Source of the DNA: Finegoldia magna ATCC 53516 | GTDB taxonomy: Bacteria; Bacillota; Clostridia; Tissierellales; Peptoniphilaceae | DNA: 64,000 nt | Reading direction: 5' to 3' | Assembly: GCF_000159695.1 (NCBI RefSeq) | Contig: NZ_CM000955.1 | Span: forward strand, 1,590,524-1,654,523 | Shown here: one piece after another, positions 1 through 7,681 of the stretch | Layout: each line of letters starts with the position of its first letter | Numbering within the stretch: the stretch's first letter is position 1 | Position numbers and translations under genes: made by a program | Notes under the pieces: generated by a model | The model's input: only the letters and a program-made list of their open reading frames with translations | Database searches by the model: none | What the model was told of the DNA's origin: nothing

Positions 1-1431
1 ATTATTTTCAATGTTTGCGACCTTAGAAGCCAATGATTGGTCATTGTTTTTAAATGCCATAGTTGAATCTATTATTGCATTTTCTACATTTGAATATAAG
101 TCTTTATACTCATCGATAGCTACTTTGCTAAATTCCTTTTCTTCATCATAAATAAGAGTTACAATTCCGCATATATTTTCAACATGATCTCCTATTCTTT
201 CAAGATCATTAAGCATATCTTGCATAATAAAAATTTGTGTGTGTTCTTCATCTGAAATTGATTTGTTAGATAATTTTACAAGATACTCAACGATATGTTT
301 TTCCAAATTATTAATTCTTTTTTCTTCTTCTAATATTATTGATCTTAGTTTTTTGTTACCTGTCATAAAATATTCATCAACATTTTTAAAATTTTGATAA
401 ACTATATCACTCATTCTAATAACTTCAAGTCTAGCTTGTTCAACTGCAATAGAAGGAGTTTCCAAAATTCTGTCATCTAAATATTGTAAGTCTTTTGCGT
501 GTTCTTCTCCTGGAACAATTTTCATAGCAGCTTTAACTAAAAAGTTTGAAACTGGAAGTTGTATTAAAACATTTATTACATTAAACAATGTATGATAGTT
601 AGCTATTTGTCTTGAAACATTTAATGGAGTTAACATGTATACTATGTTTTGCATCAATTTATTTAGGAATATAAGCACTATAACAGTACCTATAAGATTA
701 AATAATAAATGTATTATTGCTGCTCTTTTGGCGTTTTTTCCAGCACCAATAGAAGACAATAATGCAGTAGTAGTTGTACCAATGTTTCCACCAAGTAATA
801 ATGGAGCAGCTTGATTTATTGTAAGTAATCCTTGTTTCCCTAAAGCTTGTATTAACCCAATGGAAGCAGAAGATGATTGTACTGCAGTTGTTAAGAAAAA
901 TCCTACAAAAACGCCGATTACTGGTGAGTTTAATTTTAATAAGGCATTTTTAAACCACAATTCTTTAGATAATGGATTTAGCCCATCTCCCATAGTATTC
1001 ATTCCTATGAAAATTAAACCTAAGCCAACAAAAACCTCGCCTAAATTCTTTTTTCTATCATCCTTTGCACTTATGTACAAAAGCACACCAAAAGCCACAA
1101 TTAAAGGTGCATATTTTGCTATATCAAAAGCTATTATTTGCGCAGTAATTGTAGTTCCAACATTTGCTCCTATAATTACTCCAACAGCTTGATTCAAAGG
1201 CATTAACCCTGCATTTACAAATCCCACAACCATTACTGTTGCTGCAGATGATGATTGTATTACCATCGTTACTACTATACCTAGTAACACACCTATGTAT
1301 TTATTCCTAGTTAAAGAACCTACTATCTTTTTTAACTTATTACCTGACGATTTTTGAAGACCTTCACCCATTATTGTCATTCCAAACAAGAAAAGTGCCA
1401 ATCCCCCTAAAACCGGAGTTATAATATCCAT
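1..1431 (-). CDS. Na/Pi cotransporter family protein with C-terminal PhoU-like domain (3' partial)
   Basis: Likely imports inorganic phosphate with sodium across the cytoplasmic membrane (NptA/YjbB branch of the Na/Pi cotransporter II family). The 477 codons in the window read openly to the left edge, so the C-terminus is missing. Two copies of the family hallmark QSSSA are visible (VIQSSSAAT near residue 57, AVQSSSAS near 180), each within a hydrophobic repeat of several membrane segments. From about residue 335 the protein becomes soluble and helical (LEEEKRINNLEKHI..., ERIGDHVENI), typical of the PhoU-like tail. The start ATG at 1431 is preceded by GGAGG (1435-1439). It lies 8 nt after trmL and is probably co-transcribed from the trmL promoter. 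The family assignment is strong; phosphate as the substrate is inferred from the family. Confidence 0.9.
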   Translation of the reverse strand, partial: MDIITPVLGGLALFLFGMTIMGEGLQKSSGNKLKKIVGSLTRNKYIGVLLGIVVTMVIQSSSAATVMVVGFVNAGLMPLNQAVGVIIGANVGTTITAQIIAFDIAKYAPLIVAFGVLLYISAKDDRKKNLGEVFVGLGLIFIGMNTMGDGLNPLSKELWFKNALLKLNSPVIGVFVGFFLTTAVQSSSASIGLIQALGKQGLLTINQAAPLLLGGNIGTTTTALLSSIGAGKNAKRAAIIHLLFNLIGTVIVLIFLNKLMQNIVYMLTPLNVSRQIANYHTLFNVINVLIQLPVSNFLVKAAMKIVPGEEHAKDLQYLDDRILETPSIAVEQARLEVIRMSDIVYQNFKNVDEYFMTGNKKLRSIILEEEKRINNLEKHIVEYLVKLSNKSISDEEHTQIFIMQDMLNDLERIGDHVENICGIVTLIYDEEKEFSKVAIDEYKDLYSNVENAIIDSTMAFKNNDQSLASKVANIENN

Positions 1432-1439
1432 AAAACCTC

Positions 1440-1907
1440 CTACTTTAATCCTGGAAAATCTATTTGTCTTAATGCTTCAAATAAAACTATATTGCACGAA
1501 TTTGCTAAATTTAATGATCTATCAATTGTCATATTCATTGGAATCTTTATAGAATGATCTTTGTGCTTATCCACTAAATCTTTATCTATACCTGAAGATT
1601 CCTTTCCGAACACGAAAAAATCACCATCTTGATATTCAAGCTCATGATAATAATTTGTTGCAAAAGTTTCGACATAAAATACTCTATCATTTCCCTTTAT
1701 ATATTCTAAAAATTCATCCATATCATCATGAATAACTAAATCAACTTTATCCCAATAATCCATTCCAGACCTCTTTAATAACTTGTCATCTAGTCTAAAG
1801 CTAAATGGCCTAACTAAATGTAATCTGGAATTAGTTAGAACACAAGTTCTTCCTATATTCCCTGTATTTGAAGGCTTTTCAGGTTCTAAAAGAACAATAT
1901 TTAACAT
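1440..1907 (-). CDS. trmL: tRNA (cytidine/uridine-2'-O-)-methyltransferase TrmL (SPOUT family)
   Basis: A 155-residue SPOUT methyltransferase that in characterised relatives 2'-O-methylates the wobble nucleotide 34 of leucine tRNAs using SAM. The three SPOUT motifs are visible: N-terminal EPEKPSNTGNIGRTC, FGKESSGID near residue 100 and the SAM-knot segment SLNLANSCNIVLFEALRQ near the end. Length matches the short stand-alone TrmL/YibK type, with no N-terminal RNA-binding domain. I place the start at ATG 1907 because GAGGTGG sits just upstream; a GTG two codons earlier would swallow that ribosome binding site. It is first in a unit with the Na/Pi transporter and has a good promoter at 1956-1984. 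Confidence 0.9.
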   Translation of the reverse strand: MLNIVLLEPEKPSNTGNIGRTCVLTNSRLHLVRPFSFRLDDKLLKRSGMDYWDKVDLVIHDDMDEFLEYIKGNDRVFYVETFATNYYHELEYQDGDFFVFGKESSGIDKDLVDKHKDHSIKIPMNMTIDRSLNLANSCNIVLFEALRQIDFPGLK

Positions 1908-1955
1908 ATCCACCTCTTTACGATTCTTTAACTATATTTTAATATTCCCATAAAA

Positions 1956-1984
1956 AATATACCATAAAAGAATTAGTATTTCAA
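1956..1984 (-). promoter_or_regulatory. Sigma-A type promoter for trmL
   Basis: On the minus strand, -35 TTGAAA (1979-1984), a 17-nt spacer and -10 TATATT (1956-1961). It lies between the tkt terminator and trmL, where a new transcript is needed. Confidence 0.7.
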
Positions 1985-2010
1985 TTTTAAAAACGATTAA
2001 AATTTGAAAA

Positions 2011-2044
2011 TAAAAAGACCATCAACATAAAATTGTTGACGGCC
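2011..2044 (-). terminator. Rho-independent terminator of tkt
   Basis: In minus-strand RNA an 11-bp stem (arms 2034-2044 and 2017-2027, two G-U pairs) with a 6-nt loop is followed by a U-rich run (2012-2016). It starts 7 nt after the tkt stop. The G-U pairs make it fold better as minus-strand RNA than plus, consistent with terminating tkt. Confidence 0.85.
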
Positions 2045-2050
2045 TATTGA

Positions 2051-4018
2051 TTATAAATATTGTTTTATTTTTTCAACTATTTTTTCTGTCGTAAATCCAA
2101 AATGTTCCATTATCTTACTTCCTGGAGCGCTCATACCGAATTCATCTATACCGATATTTAATCCATTAAGTCCTGTATATTTTTGCCATCCATAAGTTGA
2201 CAAGCATTCAATACTAACTCTTTTTTCTACATTTTTTGGAATAACAGAATCTTTGTATTCTTGATCTTGTTTGTCAAAAATTTCTTGACACATCATTGAT
2301 ACAACTTGAGCTTTAACTCCTTCTTTTTCAAGAGCTTCACTTGCATCTAATGCAAGTTTAACTTCAGAACCTGTTGCTATTATAACTAAATCAGGAGAAT
2401 CTTGTTTTTTAAGAATATATCCACCTTTTAGAGCTTCTTCGTTAGTTTCTTTTAAATTTACTAATTTTTGTCTAGATAATACCAAGGCTGTTGGTGTTTC
2501 TTTATTTTCTAATGCTATCTTATATGCCATTGATGTTTCAAATCCATCAGCAGGTCTGATAGTATTAAGATTTGGAATAGTTCTAAGCATTGCTAATTGT
2601 TCTATTGGTTCGTGAGTAGGTCCGTCTTCTCCAACACCAATTGAATCATGAGTCAATATATATATTACTTGTCTCTTCATTAAAGCTGACAATCTCATCG
2701 CTGGTTTTAAATAATCTGAGAAAATCATAAACGTAGCGCAATAAGGAATCAATCCACCATATAAACTGATACCATTCGTGATAGCCGCCATTGCATGTTC
2801 TCTAACTCCGAATTGTATGTTTCTTCCAGATCTATTAGTTTGTGTAAACACATCTAAACCATCCATAAAAGTTTTATTAGAAGGAGCTAAATCAGCTGAT
2901 CCTCCAACAATATTTAATTGCTTATCTTTTAATCTATTTAATAAAACATGTGAATATGATCTTGTGGCATCGTCTTTTTCAAAGCTAGTAAACTCTTTAG
3001 ATGTTAAATAATCTTCATCAGTTTCTTTAGATAAGAATTTCATTAACTTATCATAAAGATCTTTGTGAGTTTGTTTGTAGTCTTCAAACATATTTTCCCA
3101 TTCAGAATAATATTTTTCCTTTTCTGAAGCTGATTGTTCAAAAAGTTCCTTTACTTCTTGTGGAATATAGAATTCTTCTGTAAAGTCTAATCCTAATTTT
3201 TCTTTTAAACTTGGAATATTTTCTGCGCCAATTGGAGCACCATGAGCTTTTGCAGTTCCTTCAACAACACTTCCATAACCAATTTTTGTTTTTATTTCAA
3301 TAAATGATGGTTTATCAGTTGTTTTCGCAATTTCAATAGTTTCTCTTATTTTGTCTATATCATTTCCATCTTCTACAAAATAAGTATCCCAGCCCAATGC
3401 TTCATATCTAGCTCTGACATTTTCTGAGAAAATATTTTTTGTATCGCCTTCAATTGTTATATTGTTAGAATCATATAAACAAATCAGTTTTGATAGTTTT
3501 AATGATCCAGCTATTGAACTAGCTTCATTAGTTATTCCTTCTTGAAGACAACCATCACCAACAATTGTGTAAGTATAGTTGTCAAAAATTTTGTGGTTTT
3601 CAGTATTAAATTGACTGGCCATATATTCTTGAGCAATTGCCATACCAACAGCCATACTTAATCCTTGTCCTAAAGGACCAGTCGTCGCATCAATTCCTTT
3701 TGTATGCAAATATTCTGGATGTCCTGGTGTTAAGCTGCTATATTGTCTAAATTCTTTTAAATCATCTACAGTTATTCCAAATCCAAATAAATGTAAAAGT
3801 GAATATAACATTGCAGAACCATGACCAGCTGATAAAATAAATCTGTCCCTATTTATCCAATCGCTGTGTTTTGGTGAAAAATGCATTATGTCGTTAAATA
3901 ATGTATATGTCATAGGGCTTGCACCTAAAGGAAGTCCAGGATGACCTGAATTCGCTTTTTGAATCATTTCTACAGATAATAATCTAATAGTATTAATAGC
4001 TAATTGTTTTTTGTCCAT
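2051..4018 (-). CDS. tkt: Transketolase
   Basis: Transfers two-carbon ketol units between sugar phosphates in the non-oxidative pentose phosphate pathway, using thiamine diphosphate. The 655 residues match the family's usual length. Domains run in order: TPP-binding N-terminal domain with the GHPGLPLG and GHGSAMLYSLLHL histidine segments and the GDGCLQEG diphosphate motif (about 154), pyrimidine-binding domain with DLAPSNKT and GVREHAMAAI (about 405-415), and a C-terminal domain with SIECLSTYGW. The start ATG at 4018 has GAGGAG 7 nt upstream. It is a single-gene unit between its own promoter (4048-4076) and a terminator at 2011-2044. Transaldolase is not in the window. Highly confident. Confidence 0.97.
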   Translation of the reverse strand: MDKKQLAINTIRLLSVEMIQKANSGHPGLPLGASPMTYTLFNDIMHFSPKHSDWINRDRFILSAGHGSAMLYSLLHLFGFGITVDDLKEFRQYSSLTPGHPEYLHTKGIDATTGPLGQGLSMAVGMAIAQEYMASQFNTENHKIFDNYTYTIVGDGCLQEGITNEASSIAGSLKLSKLICLYDSNNITIEGDTKNIFSENVRARYEALGWDTYFVEDGNDIDKIRETIEIAKTTDKPSFIEIKTKIGYGSVVEGTAKAHGAPIGAENIPSLKEKLGLDFTEEFYIPQEVKELFEQSASEKEKYYSEWENMFEDYKQTHKDLYDKLMKFLSKETDEDYLTSKEFTSFEKDDATRSYSHVLLNRLKDKQLNIVGGSADLAPSNKTFMDGLDVFTQTNRSGRNIQFGVREHAMAAITNGISLYGGLIPYCATFMIFSDYLKPAMRLSALMKRQVIYILTHDSIGVGEDGPTHEPIEQLAMLRTIPNLNTIRPADGFETSMAYKIALENKETPTALVLSRQKLVNLKETNEEALKGGYILKKQDSPDLVIIATGSEVKLALDASEALEKEGVKAQVVSMMCQEIFDKQDQEYKDSVIPKNVEKRVSIECLSTYGWQKYTGLNGLNIGIDEFGMSAPGSKIMEHFGFTTEKIVEKIKQYL

Positions 4019-4047
4019 ATCATTCTCCTCTTTAAAATTCCAATGTT

Positions 4048-4076
4048 ATTATATCACATTATTCAATCTACTTTAA
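4048..4076 (-). promoter_or_regulatory. Promoter for tkt
   Basis: Minus strand: -10 TATAAT (4048-4053), 17-nt spacer, weaker -35 TTAAAG (4071-4076) that overlaps the end of dprA. The -10 is about 30 nt before the tkt start. Confidence 0.6.
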
Positions 4077-5138
4077 TGAGTATTTGCTTCCAATATCCAC
4101 AACAATTCCCAACAATTCCATTTTGGTCAAACTCATTAAAACATCAGATATATCTTCATTTAATTTTATAGAAATTTCATCTGGTGAATTTGCGCAAATT
4201 TTCAATAAATTAAATATTTTACGTTCCAATTCATTCAAATCAAAACTCAATTGTGGTTTTTCTATATATTTATTTTGAAATTCAGGGATTTGAGTTATAA
4301 TATCCAAAACGTCAGTTAATATGTAAGCCCCATCTTTTATTAATTGATTAGTTCCGGTTGAATAAACTGAGTTAATATTTCCAGGAACAGCAAATATTTC
4401 TCTACCTTGAGACAAGGCATAAGATGATGTGATTAATGTACCGCTTTTCTCTTTTGCTTCAATAACGACAGTTGCAAGTGATAAACCAGAAATTATTCTA
4501 TTTCTAAACGGAAAATTATATGGCAATGGTGCTATTCCAAAAGGATATTCACTCATAATTACTCCGTTATGTGATGAAATCATATCTTGAAACACTCTAT
4601 AATTGCTCCTTGGATAAACTTGATCTATTCCACACCCTAAAACTCCAATTGTTTTATTATTATTTTCAAGAGAAGTTTGATGAGAAATTTTGTCTATACC
4701 AAGAGCCAATCCACTAACTACGGGTATTTTATATTGTGAGATTTCAGATACAAATTTTTTACATGCATAAGATCCATATTGACTGCATTTTCTAGCTCCG
4801 ACAAATGAAACACAATTATCGAAATCTTCATTCAAATTACCTTTATAGTACAAAGTATATGGTGCATCATCTATTTCAAGTAATTTTTTCGGATATTTTG
4901 AATCACCGTATGTAGTAAATTTTATACTGTTTTTCCATAATTTTTCTTTGTACAAATTTATATCGAATTTTTTCATATTTTTTAGAATAAATTCGTAAAT
5001 TTTAGAATCTACTTCTAAAAGTTTTTTTGCATTATCGTAGATAATATCATCTAATGTGTCATAATTTTCAATAATTGGACCTATCCAATTATAATTCGTG
5101 TTTAAACTACTCAAAAATAATAATAAATCTGAATCCAT
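4068..5138 (-). CDS. dprA: DNA-processing protein DprA
   Basis: DprA (Smf) loads RecA onto incoming single-stranded DNA during natural transformation. At 356 residues it is typical length. It has the Rossmann-like core with SFVGARKCSQYG (about 110), SGLALGIDKISHQ (about 140), GVLGCGIDQVYP (about 165) and FPFRNRIISGLS (about 210). A C-terminal winged-helix segment (ERKIFNLLKICANSPDEISIKL onward in part) follows. The start ATG at 5138 has AAAAGGGG upstream. It precedes tkt instead of the topA gene found next to it in many Firmicutes. Presence of dprA alone does not show competence, because no com genes are in the window. Confidence 0.95.
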   Translation of the reverse strand: MDSDLLLFLSSLNTNYNWIGPIIENYDTLDDIIYDNAKKLLEVDSKIYEFILKNMKKFDINLYKEKLWKNSIKFTTYGDSKYPKKLLEIDDAPYTLYYKGNLNEDFDNCVSFVGARKCSQYGSYACKKFVSEISQYKIPVVSGLALGIDKISHQTSLENNNKTIGVLGCGIDQVYPRSNYRVFQDMISSHNGVIMSEYPFGIAPLPYNFPFRNRIISGLSLATVVIEAKEKSGTLITSSYALSQGREIFAVPGNINSVYSTGTNQLIKDGAYILTDVLDIITQIPEFQNKYIEKPQLSFDLNELERKIFNLLKICANSPDEISIKLNEDISDVLMSLTKMELLGIVVDIGSKYSLK

Positions 5139-5192
5139 AATTTACCCCTTTTCTTTACATATAGAATACCATTAATTTTTATTTTTTTACAA

Positions 5193-5225
5193 TAAAAAAA
5201 GTCGACTATTATAAAATAATCGACT
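5193..5225 (-). terminator. Terminator of the L,D-transpeptidase gene
   Basis: Inverted repeat 5200-5225 (arms AGTCGA / TCGACT plus an inner 4-bp stem after one mismatch) followed in minus-strand RNA by seven U (5193-5199). It lies just after the stop of the 5232-6641 gene. Confidence 0.85.
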
Positions 5226-5231
5226 AATTAA

Positions 5232-6641
5232 TTAATATATTACTACTGGCATACCATTTTCTGCTGAATTAAAAATTGTACGAACATGATTTATTGGAGT
5301 ATTGATACAACCATGGCTACCAGCTCCATTAAAGATTTGTCCACCGTAGGCGGCTCTTCCTTTTGTATCATGAATTCCTACACCAGTATAGTCAATTTGC
5401 ATCCAATAATCTACATGAACTTTATATTTTGATCCATCTGGATTGTATCCTCTTAAAAATCTATCAGTTTCTTTTGACCAAATTTCAAATAATCCTGTTG
5501 GTGTTTCGTGGTCAATTGATGGATCTCCTGTAACAACAGGTGTGTCTAAGACTAGTTTACCATCTTTAAAATACCACAAATGTTGTGCTCCCAAGCTTAT
5601 TTCAATATAGCTTTTTCCAAGAACTCCATTATTTCGGCTTCTTCTGCTATATACTAAATCACTGTCTATGGTTTTACCGTTTTTTAAAGCATCTGTAATC
5701 ATAGCTACTGTTTGTTTTTTGTTAATTTCATTTCCAAAAACTTTTGCTTTAACTTTTATAGATTTACCATTATGAGTTGTAAAATCAAAATCTTTTCCAA
5801 TAACTTCAAATTTTTCTTTCAAGTCATCTACAAAAATTCGAATTTTTTTATCTTCAAACTTATAATTTTCATCTAAGAACATAGAATTATCTTCTAGTTT
5901 TTGTGATTCTCCGTTTGGCAATTTTAAGGTAATAGAAGCTTTTGCAATATTTTCAAGTTCTTTTTTGTTTGGCTCCAATGATTTTTTTGTAACTTGAGGA
6001 TTAATATATTCTGAAGATAATTTGATTTCATCCTTGTGTTCATTAAATCCTTTTATTACGGATTTACAAACTTTATCTAAATCAAGTTTATTACCTAATT
6101 CTTCAGGTTTGATTAATGCTTTTTTGTTTTCAAAAATCAATTGGGCGTTTTTTGGTTCTTTGATATTTTTGAATAGCTCACTATTTTTAATCGTTTCTTT
6201 TAATTTTTCAGAATCTACACTTTTCTTAACTTTTACATCTGTTTCTATTCCTTTTATAAGTTCTACTGGCCACAAAAAACCATGTTGTACATAGGTTTGA
6301 TTTTCCAAAGCAACTTGTTTTAAACCCGCTTGTGAATTATTCAATGTAACAGTTTTATTATCTCTTCCAATAATTGATGTAGTTTGTTCATCAAAAATAT
6401 TTTTAACATCAGAAATTTTTCTTACACCTAAATTTTCACCATTGATTTTGGCGTTAGGATAAGTCATGAAGCTAAAAAATATTGAAACTAATATATAAAT
6501 ACCTAGAAGAATTGATACGACCCAAATCCATGAGTGTGATTTTTGTGATTCTTTCAGTTTATAAATGCTATTATTTTTTGAAGACTCTTTATTCATTTGA
6601 CTAGTTTTATTGTCTTTATCTTTTTGTAAATCATCTTTCAA
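5232..6641 (-). CDS. Membrane-anchored L,D-transpeptidase (YkuD domain, VanW/PG-binding-like N-terminal region)
   Basis: Predicted to form 3-3 cross-links or attach proteins in peptidoglycan. The 469-residue protein has a polar N-terminal tail, one membrane segment (about 38-60) and an outer region of some 260 residues resembling the PG4-type repeat that often precedes YkuD. The C-terminal YkuD catalytic domain carries GVGIHDT (about 417) and the active-site motif SHGCIN with Cys445. N-in, C-out topology follows from the single anchor. The start is TTG at 6641, chosen because AAGGTG lies 5 nt upstream and no ATG fits. It is a single-gene unit, divergent from ppsR, with a promoter at 6677-6706 and a terminator at 5193-5225. 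The exact wall role is not known. Confidence 0.9.
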   Translation of the reverse strand: MKDDLQKDKDNKTSQMNKESSKNNSIYKLKESQKSHSWIWVVSILLGIYILVSIFFSFMTYPNAKINGENLGVRKISDVKNIFDEQTTSIIGRDNKTVTLNNSQAGLKQVALENQTYVQHGFLWPVELIKGIETDVKVKKSVDSEKLKETIKNSELFKNIKEPKNAQLIFENKKALIKPEELGNKLDLDKVCKSVIKGFNEHKDEIKLSSEYINPQVTKKSLEPNKKELENIAKASITLKLPNGESQKLEDNSMFLDENYKFEDKKIRIFVDDLKEKFEVIGKDFDFTTHNGKSIKVKAKVFGNEINKKQTVAMITDALKNGKTIDSDLVYSRRSRNNGVLGKSYIEISLGAQHLWYFKDGKLVLDTPVVTGDPSIDHETPTGLFEIWSKETDRFLRGYNPDGSKYKVHVDYWMQIDYTGVGIHDTKGRAAYGGQIFNGAGSHGCINTPINHVRTIFNSAENGMPVVIY

Positions 6642-6676
6642 TTTATCACCTTCTATTAATTATTTCTGTACCTAGA

Positions 6677-6706
6677 ATGATATCATAAATACACATCAGT
6701 AGTAAA
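6677..6706 (-). promoter_or_regulatory. Candidate promoter for the L,D-transpeptidase gene
   Basis: Minus strand: -35 TTTACT (6701-6706), 18-nt spacer, -10 TATCAT (6677-6682). It lies in the 206-nt divergent region 6642-6847, which also holds the ppsR promoter. I see no other structure in that gap. Confidence 0.5.
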
Positions 6707-6788
6707 CATTTATATTAAATTATACTTTTTCTATAATCTATACTTAATTAAATTTGTGATAATTTTAAATAAAATAACAAAGATTTGC

Positions 6789-6816
6789 TTTAAAATTGTA
6801 AAAAATGATGTATAAT
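6789..6816 (+). promoter_or_regulatory. Promoter for ppsR-ppdK
   Basis: A perfect -10 TATAAT at 6811-6816, with a weak -35 TTTAAA at 6789-6794 (16-nt spacer). A run AAAGGGG before the ATG at 6848 is the ribosome binding site. Confidence 0.55.
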
Positions 6817-6847
6817 TAAAATGATAATACAAATAAAGGGGTGAATT

Positions 6848-7666
6848 ATGGAAAATATTAATCTGGTAGTTTTATCAGATTCTACCGGGGACACAGGTGA
6901 TCAAATAGCAAGAGCCGCTTTAGCTCAATTTGATATTACTTGTGAAAATGCTAAATTTCACTTATTTGGACATATCCGATCTATTGAACATCTTAATTCT
7001 ACATTAAATAAATGTTTAGAAATGGATAATATTATCATATATTATAGTCTAGTTGAAGAAAGTTTAATTGATAGTTTAAAAAAATTCTGCGATATGAATA
7101 ATCTCATATCGGTAGATATTTTAACTCCATCAATTGTAGCCATCCAAAGGTTAACAAAACGATCTCCAGCAACGAATCCAGGTGCTTTACGTAAGCTTGA
7201 CGAACATTATTTTAAAAGAATTGATGCAATAGAATTTGCCGTAAGATACGATGATGGAAAAGATCCAAGAGGAGTTTCCAGAGCTGATTTAACGATTATT
7301 GGTGTTTCTAGAACTTCGAAAACACCATTATCCATGTATCTTGCAAATAAGCATTACAAAGTTTGTAATATTCCACTTGTACCAGAGTCACCAGTCCCAA
7401 AGGAACTTTTTGAAATCGAACCAAAAAGAGTCATTGGTCTTACTAACTCTCCTGATAAACTAAACAAAATCAGAAAAGAAAGACTAAAATCTATGGGATT
7501 GCCAACTGAAAGTACATACTCTGATTTGGGTAGAATACTTGACGAATTAGATTATGCTGAGAAGGTAATGAAGAAAATCGGATGTCCTATCATAAACGTT
7601 TCTGACAGAGCAATTGAAGAAACGGCAGAAGTTATTATCAGACATCTAAAAAAAATGAATGATTAA
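6848..7666 (+). CDS. ppsR: Pyruvate, phosphate dikinase regulatory protein (bifunctional Ser/Thr kinase and phosphorylase, DUF299)
   Basis: Switches PPDK off by ADP-dependent phosphorylation of a threonine beside the catalytic histidine, and on again by Pi-dependent removal of that phosphate. The family P-loop-like motif GVSRTSKTPLS is at residues 152-162, and the N-terminal LSDSTGDTGDQIA segment is typical. The 272-residue length is standard. It lies 15 nt upstream of ppdK on the same strand, so kinase and target are co-expressed. The PPDK target site (Thr453 next to His455) is present in the neighbour, supporting the PPDK rather than the PEP synthase subtype. The direction of control in vivo is inferred from the family. 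Confidence 0.93.
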   Translation: MENINLVVLSDSTGDTGDQIARAALAQFDITCENAKFHLFGHIRSIEHLNSTLNKCLEMDNIIIYYSLVEESLIDSLKKFCDMNNLISVDILTPSIVAIQRLTKRSPATNPGALRKLDEHYFKRIDAIEFAVRYDDGKDPRGVSRADLTIIGVSRTSKTPLSMYLANKHYKVCNIPLVPESPVPKELFEIEPKRVIGLTNSPDKLNKIRKERLKSMGLPTESTYSDLGRILDELDYAEKVMKKIGCPIINVSDRAIEETAEVIIRHLKKMND

Positions 7667-7681
7667 AAAGGAGTTTTTTAA

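Noticed and set aside
860..1192. Plus-strand ORF of 110 codons
   Set aside because: Lies entirely antisense to the conserved Na/Pi transporter membrane domain, with no ribosome binding site and low-complexity Thr/Lys composition.
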